Positions 42,166-50,132 of a stretch of DNA of 64,000 bases are shown here, in pieces. Source of the stretch: Desulfocapsaceae bacterium. GTDB taxonomy: Bacteria; Desulfobacterota; Desulfobulbia; Desulfobulbales; Desulfocapsaceae. Each line of letters starts with the position of its first letter. Within the stretch, counting starts at the first letter, position 1. A program made the translations under genes and the position numbers. The notes below the pieces were generated by a model, which was not told the DNA's origin, did not search any database, and saw nothing but the letters and a program-made list of their open reading frames with translations. The stretch spans positions 1-64,000 of the forward strand of contig JARLHL010000047.1 of the NCBI GenBank assembly GCA_031292275.1, in the 5' to 3' direction.

Positions 42166-42681
42166 ATGAAGGGATATGTACAGCTGTACACCGGTGACGG
42201 CAAGGGCAAGACCACGGCGGCCTTGGGCCTTGCCCTTCGCTGTGCCGGATATGGGCGGAGGGTCTTTATCGGCCAGTTTATGAAGGGGCAGCACTATGGC
42301 GAGCTCTCAGCCCTTGCCCGCATCGATCATATCGATATCGAGCAGTTCGGCGATGCCGGCTGTATCCGCCGGGAGGAGGTGACGGATCTGCACCGGCGGC
42401 ATGGTGAACGCGGGATGGCCAGGATCGAGGAAGTCCTGGGCTCCGGGGCCTACAGGATGGTCGTCATGGATGAGATCGCGGTGGCCCTTTGGTTCGGAAT
42501 TGTCGAGCTCGAGCGGGTCCTGGGCGTCCTGGACAGGAGGCCCGAGGAGGTGGAGCTGGTCCTGACGGGCCGGCGGGCCCCCGAGGCGCTGGTTGCAGCC
42601 GCGGACCTGGTAACGGAGATGCGGGAGGTTCGGCATTATTATCAGAATCAGGTCCCGGCCAGGGAGGGGATAGAGTTCTGA
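42166..42681 (+). CDS. cobO: cob(I)yrinic acid a,c-diamide adenosyltransferase
   Basis: 171 residues, the CobO/BtuR/CobA type. The P-loop GDGKGKTTAALGLALR is at residue 10 and LDE-type Walker B is VVMDEIAVALWFGIV. TGRRAPEAL and a conserved C-terminal EMREVRHYYQ match the family. It moves the adenosyl group from ATP to the cobalt of corrinoids, giving adenosylcobalamin precursors; the short N-terminus argues for BtuR-like salvage or late synthesis. GGAGAG precedes ATG 42166. No cobalamin riboswitch or other cobalamin gene is visible nearby. Confidence 0.93.
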   Translation: MKGYVQLYTGDGKGKTTAALGLALRCAGYGRRVFIGQFMKGQHYGELSALARIDHIDIEQFGDAGCIRREEVTDLHRRHGERGMARIEEVLGSGAYRMVVMDEIAVALWFGIVELERVLGVLDRRPEEVELVLTGRRAPEALVAAADLVTEMREVRHYYQNQVPAREGIEF

Positions 42682-42711
42682 TTCCGATCCCGGGCCGGGT
42701 TCGGGGCCGGA

Positions 42712-43113
42712 TCATGCAGGAGAAAAAGGGCCGGTCTCTCTGCTGTCGGAGGGGGACATGGGCCAGATCGTATAGTCCGTATCGAAGATCACAGCCACTC
42801 CCCTCTTCTCTGCCCGGATGACGACTCCGGTTGCCTTGACCCAGACATGCTTCTCCTTGCAGGCCCGCAGGCTTTCAACGGAGAGGATGAACTGGAGTTT
42901 TTTCAGATCGTCCAGGGCCAGAAAGAACTCCATCTCGATGGTGCTGGCCAGGGGGACCTGACGGTCCGTAATGATGAAGGCGCCCCCGGCGCTGATATTG
43001 GCGGCGATGGTCTCTTCATGAAAGACCTCTCTATTATTCAGGGTCCTGGCTGAAATCTTGACCTGCAGGTCCAGGGAAAACCGTGGCTGCAGCCGTTGTT
43101 CTTGGATTTTCAT
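42712..43113 (-). CDS. small PilZ domain protein
   Basis: 133 residues, a single PilZ domain. RLQPRFSLDLQV (RxxxR-type entry) and ANISAGGAFIIT (N-x-S-x-x-G) make up the c-di-GMP site. The final strand is WVKATGVVIRAEKRGVAVIFD. It probably acts as a c-di-GMP adaptor whose partner is unknown. It converges with cobO (30 bases) and is divergent from rsmE. A second PilZ protein lies at 8725-9678. No clear ribosome site is visible. Confidence 0.88.
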   Translation of the reverse strand: MKIQEQRLQPRFSLDLQVKISARTLNNREVFHEETIAANISAGGAFIITDRQVPLASTIEMEFFLALDDLKKLQFILSVESLRACKEKHVWVKATGVVIRAEKRGVAVIFDTDYTIWPMSPSDSRETGPFSPA

Positions 43114-43265
43114 GTCGTTGTAAAGAAAATGATGTTGGCCTGCGGCTGTGCTCCTGCTACTTTATCCTGAATAGATAGTTTAAAGTCAAAGGGTTGTCAA
43201 ATTGAATAAACGGGAAGAGGGACAGCCTGGATTCCGGAGGCCCGGTCGAATACCGGATTATTTAT

Positions 43266-43271
43266 TATAAT
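43266..43271 (+). promoter_or_regulatory. minus-10 box close to the rsmE start
   Basis: A perfect TATAAT lies nine bases before the rsmE ATG. Transcription starting six to eight bases downstream would leave almost no leader. No good minus-35 box lies 16-18 bases upstream. The gene has no ribosome site, which fits a leaderless transcript. Confidence 0.4.
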
Positions 43272-43279
43272 ACAATCTT

Positions 43280-44017
43280 ATGAGAAAATTTTTTTTCAGG
43301 CCTCAGGACAGGTCGGGGGATATCGTCAGTCTTTCCGAAGGCGAATCCCATCACATCCGCAGTGTCCTGCGACTGCATGCCGGCAGGCATGTGGAGCTCT
43401 TCGACGGGGATGGAGGTATTCACCGGGCCGAGCTGATTGAGATGGGTGAGAGGGTCAGGGCCCGGATCGTCTCCAGTGCGTACGGCGACGCCCCCCTGTC
43501 CGTCCCGCTCCGGGTCGGGCAGGGGCTGCTCAAGGGCAAGACCATGGATGTGGTCGTGCAGAAATGCACCGAACTGGGCGTGCAGGGCCTTGCTCCTCTC
43601 CTCACCTCCCGCTGCCAGGGGAGGCCTGAGGCCGACAGGGACAGGAAAAAACATCAACGCTGGCTGCGGATCGTGGAGGAGGCCTGCAAGCAATGCGGAC
43701 GGGCCCGGCCCATGGAGCTGTCGGAAACGGAGGCCTTCCGGGATTTCATCCGCTCGCCGGCTGCGGAGGCCGCAGGCCTGAAGCTCCTCTTCTGGGAAGA
43801 GGAGCACGAGGTGTGTCTCCGGGATCTCCTGCCCCTTGATGCCGCTGCCGGGGTCTGTATCCTGCTGGGGCCCGAAGGAGGTTTCAGTGCAGAAGAGGTG
43901 GCCGCCGCCAGGGAGGCAGGCTGGCGGACGGTCAGTTTAGGCCGGCGCATCCTGCGGGCGGAGACCGCGACCCTGGCGGCGGCAGCCATTCTCCAGCACC
44001 TGCTGGGGGCCATGTAA
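43280..44017 (+). CDS. rsmE: 16S rRNA (uracil-1498-N3)-methyltransferase
   Basis: 245 residues. It methylates U1498 of 16S rRNA at N3. The PUA-like N-terminus is MRKFFFRPQ..GESHHIRSVLRL. The SPOUT domain has GQGLLKGKTMDVVVQKCTELGV, RWLRIVEEACKQCGRARP and the knotted SAM site LLGPEGGFSAEEV and LGRRILRAETATLAA. Length and motif order are those of RsmE. The ATG has no ribosome site but lies just after a TATAAT, so it may be leaderless. The sigma-54 activator gene follows on the same strand. Confidence 0.95.
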   Translation: MRKFFFRPQDRSGDIVSLSEGESHHIRSVLRLHAGRHVELFDGDGGIHRAELIEMGERVRARIVSSAYGDAPLSVPLRVGQGLLKGKTMDVVVQKCTELGVQGLAPLLTSRCQGRPEADRDRKKHQRWLRIVEEACKQCGRARPMELSETEAFRDFIRSPAAEAAGLKLLFWEEEHEVCLRDLLPLDAAAGVCILLGPEGGFSAEEVAAAREAGWRTVSLGRRILRAETATLAAAAILQHLLGAM

Positions 44018-44078
44018 GGATCGGTTCGGGTCGGCGCAATCTTCAAAGATTTCATTCTCTTTCAGGGGAGACCATATC

Positions 44079-46226
44079 ATGGACAGGTCCTGCACCGGGG
44101 CTGAGCTGCAGGCAGAACTGCTGCGGTATCGAGAAGTATTCGAATATGCCCCCATCGGCATTATCCAGACCTCTGTGCAGGGCAGGATACTGAAGGCCAA
44201 TCCGGCCATGGCGGCCATGCTCGGTTACGATCCCGTCGGCAATGATCTGGAGAGCCTGGGAGATGTCGGCGAGGTCTATGACCGGCCGGAAAAGCGCGGC
44301 CAGCTGCTGGCCCTGGCCCTGGAGCAGGGGCAGCTGTTCAACTACGAGACCCGGTTCAGGCGCTGTGACGGCGAGATCATCACCTGCAGACTGCACCTCC
44401 GCGTCGTCCGCGATCCGCAGGGGCGGGTCAGATTCCTGGAGAGCTTTGTCGAGGATATAACCGACCAGAAGAGGACCGCCGTGGCTCTGGCGGAAAGCGA
44501 GAAGCTCTACCGGGGGATCTTCGAGAATACCGGTGCCGGGACAATTATCATCGAAGAGGATATGACCATCTCCTTTGCCAACGACGGCTTCCAGAAGATG
44601 ACCGGCTATGCCAAGGAGGAGATCGAAGGGCGGATGAAATGGACCGCGATTTCCGCCGATCCCGCCGAGAGGGAGATGATGATGCGGTATCATGCCGGTA
44701 GGCGGGCGGATGCCCAGACCCCCATCGAGTATGAATTTCAGCTGCTGGACCGGCATGGGATACGAAAAGATATCTTCCTGCGGGTCGATCTCATCGCCGG
44801 CACCCTCCGCAGCGTCGCGTCGCTTCTGGATATAACCTCTCTGAAGATAGCCAGGCGGTCGCTTAAGGACAGCGAGACCAAACTCAGAGGCGTTCTCGAT
44901 GTTTTTCAGGGCTTCATCTACACCTGCAGCCCGGATTATGTCCTGTCCTTCGTCAACGAGGCCCTGCTCCGACATCTGGGCCGGGACGGCGTGGGCGGCC
45001 TCTGTCACCAGGTCCTCTTCGGCCTGGACGCGCCTTGCGGCTGGTGCTCCCAGTCCCGGGTCTTTGCGGGCGAGTCGGTGCGGGCTGAATTCCAGGATCC
45101 GCAAAAGGGCCGCTGGTATCACCTGATCAGCACACCGGTCTTCTCGTCGGACGGGACCATCGGGTTCAGACAGGGCATCATGATGGATATCCATCGCCGC
45201 AAGCAGGAGGATCTCGCGGCCGCGGACAGGGAGGAGAGCCTGAGACGGGAGAATATCCGCCTGCGCGACAGCATCCATGATCGCTACAAGTTCGGCGATA
45301 TCATTGGTAAAAGCGCCCACATGCAGAAGGTCTACGAGCTGATACTGAAGGCGGCCGCCCTGCAGGCCAACGTCATTATCCACGGAGAGTCGGGGACGGG
45401 CAAGGAACTGGTGGCCAGGGCGATCCACGCCGAGAGCCGCCGGGGCCCCCAGCCTTTCGTCCCCGTCAACTGCGGGGCGATCCCCGAGCATCTCTTCGAG
45501 AGCGAATTCTTCGGCTATAAGAAGGGAGCCTTCACCGGGGCCGGCCAGGACAAGCCGGGGTATTTCGACCTGGCGGATCAGGGGACGCTCTTTCTCGATG
45601 AACTGGGGGAGATCTCGCTGGAGATGCAGGTCAAGCTGCTGCGGGTCCTGGAAGGGCATCCCTACTGTCCGGTGGGGGGCGTGGCCTTTCGCAAGCCCGA
45701 TGTCAGGATCATCACCGCCACCAACAAAAACCTGCACGAACTCATCGACCGGGGGCAGATGCGGGAGGACTTTTTTTATCGCATCCATATCATCCCCATT
45801 CATGTCCCGCCCCTGCGGCAGCGCAAGGAGGACATCCCGCTGCTGATCGAGCATTTCATAGAAAAGTACCGGACTCCCGGCCGGCAGACGCCGCCGATCA
45901 TGGGCAGCACCATGGATACCATGATCGGCTACGACTGGCCGGGCAATGTCCGGGAGCTGGAAAACACCATGCAGCGTTATATGAGCCTGCAGACACTGGA
46001 TTTCTTTTATGCCAAATCGATCCCGGCGCAGACGCCGGGGCAGGGTGACATGATTCCGCCGTCCTCGCTGAAGACAGCCATGGACCTCTATGAAAAGAAG
46101 TATATCCTGTCCCTGCTGCAGCTGCAGCAGTGGAACCGGACCAGGGTCGCCCGGATTTTGGGCATTGAGAGAAAGACCCTCTACCTGAAGATGAAGGCCC
46201 TGCAGATTACCAGGCAATCGGCATAG
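44079..46226 (+). CDS. sigma-54-dependent transcriptional activator with three PAS domains
   Basis: 715 residues. Three PAS domains lie at about 8-120, 140-255 and 265-385. The third holds Cys309, Cys320 and Cys323 (C-x10-C-x2-C), a pattern I recall from anaerobes and plausibly a metal or redox site. The AAA+ domain starts near 406: Walker A GESGTGKE (about 436), GAFTGA loop (about 484) that contacts sigma-54, Walker B LFLDELGE, and R-finger MREDFFYRI. A Fis-type helix-turn-helix closes the protein (RTRVARILGIERKTLYLKMKAL, about 686-708). No response-regulator receiver domain is present, so the PAS domains are the sensors. GGGGA precedes the ATG. A GG-N10-GC promoter lies 170 bases after its stop, ahead of an acyl-CoA ligase, its likely target. 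Confidence 0.95.
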   Translation: MDRSCTGAELQAELLRYREVFEYAPIGIIQTSVQGRILKANPAMAAMLGYDPVGNDLESLGDVGEVYDRPEKRGQLLALALEQGQLFNYETRFRRCDGEIITCRLHLRVVRDPQGRVRFLESFVEDITDQKRTAVALAESEKLYRGIFENTGAGTIIIEEDMTISFANDGFQKMTGYAKEEIEGRMKWTAISADPAEREMMMRYHAGRRADAQTPIEYEFQLLDRHGIRKDIFLRVDLIAGTLRSVASLLDITSLKIARRSLKDSETKLRGVLDVFQGFIYTCSPDYVLSFVNEALLRHLGRDGVGGLCHQVLFGLDAPCGWCSQSRVFAGESVRAEFQDPQKGRWYHLISTPVFSSDGTIGFRQGIMMDIHRRKQEDLAAADREESLRRENIRLRDSIHDRYKFGDIIGKSAHMQKVYELILKAAALQANVIIHGESGTGKELVARAIHAESRRGPQPFVPVNCGAIPEHLFESEFFGYKKGAFTGAGQDKPGYFDLADQGTLFLDELGEISLEMQVKLLRVLEGHPYCPVGGVAFRKPDVRIITATNKNLHELIDRGQMREDFFYRIHIIPIHVPPLRQRKEDIPLLIEHFIEKYRTPGRQTPPIMGSTMDTMIGYDWPGNVRELENTMQRYMSLQTLDFFYAKSIPAQTPGQGDMIPPSSLKTAMDLYEKKYILSLLQLQQWNRTRVARILGIERKTLYLKMKALQITRQSA

Positions 46227-46243
46227 AGTTGCTATTGACTCGA

Positions 46244-46265
46244 ATTGAGGTGTAAATAACTCAAT
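46244..46265 (+). promoter_or_regulatory. candidate enhancer site for the sigma-54 activator
   Basis: ATTGAG (46244-46249) and CTCAAT (46260-46265) form a six-base inverted repeat with a ten-base spacer, about 150 bases upstream of the -24 element. This is the usual distance for an activator binding site. A related TGACTC/GAGTCA pair overlaps it. Confidence 0.45.
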
Positions 46266-46394
46266 ATAATTATGCTGAGTATTTTCAAATGAATATCTTT
46301 TTATTTCTGATGCTTTGAGTCATTTTCGCCCCATCAGCCCTTCCCAGAGTCCCGGCCTTCCGGGCGTAACAGCCCGTCACGGATTGGTTTGGTC

Positions 46395-46410
46395 CGGCAC
46401 GGCAATTGCT
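46395..46410 (+). promoter_or_regulatory. sigma-54 (RpoN) promoter of the acyl-CoA ligase gene
   Basis: CGGCACG-GCAA-TTGCT matches the TGGCACG-N4-TTGCW consensus with one mismatch; the invariant GG (46396-46397) and GC (46408-46409) are exactly ten bases apart. Transcription would begin near 46421, giving a leader of about 60 bases. Confidence 0.85.
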
Positions 46411-46480
46411 ATTGGGAAACGGTTGGCAGAGACACGAAGACAAACCCACCTCGGCATCCCTCTCAGAAGGAGAATTTCTC

Positions 46481-48118
46481 ATGGCCTTGCGACATATCAT
46501 CCCCACCCCTTCCGCCTATGACTATCAGCTGCTGATCAAGCATCTTCTCAGGACGCCTCTGCTCTATGCGGCGGATCAGGAGATCATCTATCGGGATCAA
46601 CGGCGCTACACCTATGCCGAATTCGGCCGGCGGGTGGCCAGGCTGGCAGGCTCGCTTGCCGCCCTGGGGATCAGACAGGGCGATACCGTGGCCATTATGG
46701 ACTGGGACAGCCATCGGTATCTGGAATGCTTCTTCGCTGTCCCGATGATGGGGGCGGTCCTGCATACCGTCAATGTCCGCCTGTCCACGGAACAGCTGGT
46801 TTATACCATCAATCACGCCGAGGACGATATCATCCTGGTCTATGAGGAGTTCGTCCCGCTGCTGGCCTCAGTGCGGGACCAGCTGGCCACGGTCAAGAAG
46901 ATCATCCTGCTCACGGATTCGGGCCTGATACCGTCCCAGCCCCTGGACGGTGAATACGAGGCCATGCTGGCGGGGGCCGGAGACACCTATGATTTTCCCG
47001 ATTTCAGTGAAAATACCATGGCCACCACCTTCTATACTACCGGCACTACCGGCCTGCCCAAGGGGGTATATTTCAGCCACCGCCAGCTGGTCCTCCATAC
47101 CTACGGATTGCTGCCGACCATGTCCGCGATGATTTCGACGGCCATGGTCAACTCCGGGGACGTCTACATGCCCATGACCCCGATGTTTCATGTCCATGCC
47201 TGGGGCATGCCCTTTCTGGCCACCCTGCTCGGGCTCAGGCAGGTCTATCCGGGGCGCTACGAGCCGGAGGTTCTGCTGCGCCTTATCGACACGGAAAAGG
47301 TCACCTTTTCCCATTGTGTCCCGACCATCTTGAATATGCTGTTGTCCAGCCCGTCGGCCCAGCAGGTGGACCTCAGCGGCTGGAAGGTCATTATCGGCGG
47401 CTCGGCCATGTCGGCAGGACTCTGCGAGGCGGCCCTGAGGTGCGGTATCAGCGTCTTCACCGGCTACGGGATGTCCGAGACCTGCCCGATCCTCTCGATT
47501 ACCGCCTTTAAACTGCATATGAAGGATCTGGACCGCGATGCCCAGATCCGGATTCGCTGCCGGACCGGTCTGCCGATCTCCAACGTGATGCTGGAGATCA
47601 TGGATGGGGCGGGGCAGCCCCTCCCCCACGACGGCAAGACCACCGGCGAGATTGTGGCCCGGACTCCCTGGTTGACCCAGGGCTATCTCAAGGATCAGGA
47701 GAAGAGCGAGGATCTCTGGGAGAACGGCTGGCTCCACACTGGCGATATCGGCTTTATCGATGAAGAGGGCTATCTCCAGGTCACCGACCGGCTCAAGGAT
47801 GTGATCAAGACCGGGGGCGAATGGATCTCGTCGCTGACCCTGGAGGACATCATCAGCCGTCATCCGGCGGTCAGGGAGGCGGCGGTGATCGGCGTTCCCG
47901 ACGAAAAATGGGGCGAGCGGCCGCTGGTCCTGGCGGTGCTGAAGGATAAAGACGATCCGATCACCGGGGACGATCTGAAAAAGATCTTCGTCGAATATGC
48001 AGAGAAGGGGGTTATTCCCCGCTACGGAATTCCGGACAGGGTAATCATCACCGATGCCATCGCCAAGACCAGCGTCGGAAAGTTGAATAAGAAGGAGCTG
48101 AGGAAACAGTATAAATAA
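46481..48118 (+). CDS. acyl-CoA synthetase (fatty-acid:CoA ligase, AMP-forming)
   Basis: 545 residues of the ANL superfamily, FadD-like branch for medium- or long-chain acids. The AMP-binding motif TTFYTTGTTGLPKGVYFSHRQL is near residue 185, with GYGMSETCPI near 328. TGDIGFIDEEGYLQVTDRLKDVIKTGGEWIS and the catalytic Lys near the C-terminus (AKTSVGKLNKKEL) complete the set. It activates carboxylic acids to CoA thioesters through acyl-AMP in the cytoplasm. The ribosome site AGAAGGAG lies before ATG 46481. It is the only gene behind the RpoN promoter and is next to the sigma-54 activator, so expression probably responds to the PAS-sensed signal. Exact chain length unknown. Confidence 0.93.
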   Translation: MALRHIIPTPSAYDYQLLIKHLLRTPLLYAADQEIIYRDQRRYTYAEFGRRVARLAGSLAALGIRQGDTVAIMDWDSHRYLECFFAVPMMGAVLHTVNVRLSTEQLVYTINHAEDDIILVYEEFVPLLASVRDQLATVKKIILLTDSGLIPSQPLDGEYEAMLAGAGDTYDFPDFSENTMATTFYTTGTTGLPKGVYFSHRQLVLHTYGLLPTMSAMISTAMVNSGDVYMPMTPMFHVHAWGMPFLATLLGLRQVYPGRYEPEVLLRLIDTEKVTFSHCVPTILNMLLSSPSAQQVDLSGWKVIIGGSAMSAGLCEAALRCGISVFTGYGMSETCPILSITAFKLHMKDLDRDAQIRIRCRTGLPISNVMLEIMDGAGQPLPHDGKTTGEIVARTPWLTQGYLKDQEKSEDLWENGWLHTGDIGFIDEEGYLQVTDRLKDVIKTGGEWISSLTLEDIISRHPAVREAAVIGVPDEKWGERPLVLAVLKDKDDPITGDDLKKIFVEYAEKGVIPRYGIPDRVIITDAIAKTSVGKLNKKELRKQYK

Positions 48119-48125
48119 TTCTTCT

Positions 48126-48162
48126 CCCGGCTGCGCCTCAGCTCAGGGGCGCGGCCGGGTTT
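48126..48162 (+). terminator. terminator-like hairpin after the acyl-CoA ligase gene
   Basis: CCCGGC (48126-48131) pairs with GCCGGG (48154-48159) and GCGCC with GGCGC inside, separated by one-base bulges, followed by TTT. A strong stem but a short T run. Confidence 0.6.
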
Positions 48163-48165
48163 GCA

Positions 48166-48260
48166 GGGTGGGCAAAGGCCGTCAGGCCGGCCGAGCCCGC
48201 GCGGTGGAAGCCGTTCATGACGGTATGGTTCCGCATGGGCAGGCTGCGCTTTGCCCACCC
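48166..48260. repeat. REP-like palindromic repeat
   Basis: GGGTGGGCAAAG (48166-48177) is the exact inverse of CTTTGCCCACCC (48249-48260). The pair bounds a G+C-rich segment typical of RAYT-associated REP elements. The right end contains the 30-base unit that recurs at 49275-49304. Confidence 0.7.
48231..48260 (+). repeat. 30-base direct repeat, left copy
   Basis: The unit runs from CCGCATGGGCAGG to TTTGCCCACCC and is identical, base for base, to 49275-49304. The two copies flank the XRE-VOC gene and the transposase remnant. Confidence 0.85.
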
Positions 48261-48365
48261 ACCCTCGCTGCCCATGGAAGTTCAGATTGTCAGGTTAGTG
48301 TCGTTACCCACCGTGAAAGGTTGTGATATAGTCCAAGGATTAAGATTACCTGATGAGGCGATTGT

Positions 48366-49328
48366 ATGATAAAGAAAATCCGAATTTCTAGGGGGTGGTC
48401 ACAAGAGCAACTAGCCCAATTTAGCGGGCTAAGTGTCAGAACAATTCAACGTATTGAGCGTAGACACAATGCAGGATTAGAATCTTTGAAGTGTATTGCT
48501 GCGGTTTTTGATATGGAAATATCAGCATTGCAAAAAGAGAGGGATTCTGTGGATGAGCTTTTTTTGGGTACAAATCCGATTTTGCCAGCAATCAATGTAC
48601 ACGATACGGCCAAATTCTATGAGGAAAAACTGGGTTTCCAAATAGAAGGTATTTGGGATGATCCTCCTTATGCTGTTGTTGCCAGGGATCAAACAATTAT
48701 TGAATTTGGAGAAGGAAGGAAAAAATATGCTGGAACTGGTGTGTGTGTGATTTTTGTGAGTGATGTAGATTCAGTATATAACGAGTACTCAGGCAAGGAT
48801 ATCGAGTTCGTGGGGGATATTGCTGATCGCGACTACGGCAGCCGTGATTTTCGTGTAAAAGATAACAATGGGAATATATTGATATTTAACAGTCCTCTTA
48901 TCAATAAACAAGAGTTACTCGATGCAGGTAACACATTCAAAAAAAAGAGAAACCCAACCCATTATCTACAAATGATCCCTGGTAGTGCCTTGTTGGGATT
49001 ACCCGATCCATCGGCAAGATACCCTGCCGCACATAACGATGAAAACTTGAATAAGGCCAATCCCGAACCCGTTGAACACAACCATGTTTTACCGGGTAAA
49101 ATGGATTGCCTCTATCGTGACATCTTCTTGTTGAAGATTTGGTGTGGTATGCAGCGATATTCATTTCTTCGCCGTGTTACGATTGGTTTGCAGGGCGCGG
49201 TAAAGGCTGTTAAGCAGTGCCCAAACCTTGGATGGCGTGTGAATGCGTGCTTGCCGTTTATGCGTCCGCAGAATCCGCATGGGCAGGCTGCGCTTTGCCC
49301 ACCCTACCCATCAGAGAAAACAGTATAG
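48366..49328 (+). CDS. XRE helix-turn-helix plus VOC/glyoxalase-like protein, probably read through into a transposase remnant
   Basis: 320 residues. The XRE-type helix-turn-helix ([23 protein letters not shown], about 10-33) is fused to a VOC/glyoxalase-bleomycin resistance domain (about 72-180; [26 protein letters not shown] and the closing [16 protein letters not shown]). Such proteins may sense or bind small molecules. The gene is clearly more A+T-rich than its neighbours, suggesting transfer. From about residue 190 on, the frame runs antisense through a RAYT transposase fragment and a REP unit, so the last 130 residues are probably an accidental extension; the original gene likely ended near 48930. 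The cognate operator and ligand are unknown. Flanked by identical 30-base repeats. Confidence 0.7.
   Translation: MIKKIRISRGWSQEQLAQFSGLSVRTIQRIERRHNAGLESLKCIAAVFDMEISALQKERDSVDELFLGTNPILPAINVHDTAKFYEEKLGFQIEGIWDDPPYAVVARDQTIIEFGEGRKKYAGTGVCVIFVSDVDSVYNEYSGKDIEFVGDIADRDYGSRDFRVKDNNGNILIFNSPLINKQELLDAGNTFKKKRNPTHYLQMIPGSALLGLPDPSARYPAAHNDENLNKANPEPVEHNHVLPGKMDCLYRDIFLLKIWCGMQRYSFLRRVTIGLQGAVKAVKQCPNLGWRVNACLPFMRPQNPHGQAALCPPYPSEKTV
49003..49100 (-). pseudogene. decayed REP-associated tyrosine transposase (RAYT) fragment
   Basis: On the minus strand the frame reads [19 protein letters not shown] and continues [12 protein letters not shown], the diagnostic C-terminal block of RAYT (TnpA-REP, IS200-like Y1) transposases. 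Just upstream, the neighbouring frame reads AIHF, which would join as IHF-NPVKHG if one base were restored near 49100, so a one-base loss broke the gene. The N-terminal HUH catalytic part is absent. Confidence 0.85.
49275..49304 (+). repeat. 30-base direct repeat, right copy
   Basis: Identical to 48231-48260. It lies within the last codons of the XRE-VOC frame and ends the A+T-rich island. Confidence 0.85.
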
Positions 49329-49337
49329 ATAAACCTT

Positions 49338-50132
49338 TTATTCAGCCTGCTTAAAAGGCGGCGTACTGCCGGAAGCAGTCCCCCTCACCAGGCCGATGTC
49401 CTTGACGGCTATCCAGCCGCTGCGGCCCGTTTCGTCTTCCACCAGCGCATATGCGCCGTGCTGCGACCTGTAATACATCGTTTGGCCCTCGCGGATGGCG
49501 CCGATGGGCGAGGCGGCGGGGAAGGGGGAGAGGAGCAGGCGGGCGTCGCTGCCGACTACCACGGCCTCGTCAAGCTGCCGATACCGGGCGGCGATGCCCG
49601 CCGAGGAAAGCAGGATGATCAAAAGACAGGCGGCGCTGATCCAGCGGCCTAACTGCCTGCCGTTATGAAGGCGCAGCCCGGCCAGGCTGATGAGTGTCAG
49701 GATCATCAGGGCGAACCCTGCCAGCAGGCACCATTGGTCCAGATCCAGAAGGGCCGCCATCCGGTTGGGCCAGGAGACTTCCTGCCGGAAAAGGCCTGCG
49801 TTCCTCTCCAGGAGATCGAGATTGCCTTTGATATCCGAGTCTGCCGGGCTCAGGCGCAGGGCCCTCTTATAGTTCAGGACGGCCTGGCCGGTCTGGCCGG
49901 TCTGGGCGCAGCAGTTGGCGAGATTGTAGAACAGCGCGGCCGAGACGCCCTCGCGGTCGGCAATGCGGACATAGATCTGCAGGGCCTCCTGGTACCTCCC
50001 CTGTCCGTAGAGATCGTTGCCCTGTTGGAAGAGGGTCTCTGCCGAGGGTGTGGATGCGGCCACGGCGGAGGAAGTGATGGCAAAAAGGATCAGCAGGGCC
50101 CAAAGCCCCGATATCCGGCGTGTTGGTTTCAT
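49338..50132 (-). CDS. batE: BatE-like protein: TPR, two membrane helices, SH3-like tail
   Basis: 264 residues. A signal peptide (ALLILFAITSSAVAA) precedes TPR repeats (LFQQGNDLYGQGRYQEALQIYV and ALFYNLANCCAQTGQTGQAVLNYKRAL). Two membrane helices follow (about 135-155 and 165-185), then a bacterial SH3-like domain (VGSDARLLLSPFPAASPIGAI to GRSGWIAVKDIGLV). This is the BatE layout of the Bat aerotolerance operon. Its ATG overlaps the batD stop by four bases. It ends the seven-gene operon that starts with moxR. Its role is presumed to be in a periplasmic complex with the other Bat proteins; the biochemical function is not established. Confidence 0.85.
   Translation of the reverse strand: MKPTRRISGLWALLILFAITSSAVAASTPSAETLFQQGNDLYGQGRYQEALQIYVRIADREGVSAALFYNLANCCAQTGQTGQAVLNYKRALRLSPADSDIKGNLDLLERNAGLFRQEVSWPNRMAALLDLDQWCLLAGFALMILTLISLAGLRLHNGRQLGRWISAACLLIILLSSAGIAARYRQLDEAVVVGSDARLLLSPFPAASPIGAIREGQTMYYRSQHGAYALVEDETGRSGWIAVKDIGLVRGTASGSTPPFKQAE

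Noticed and set aside
44052-46217. 721-codon minus-strand frame opposite the sigma-54 activator
   Set aside because: The plus-strand protein has all PAS, AAA+ and Fis motifs; the minus frame has none.
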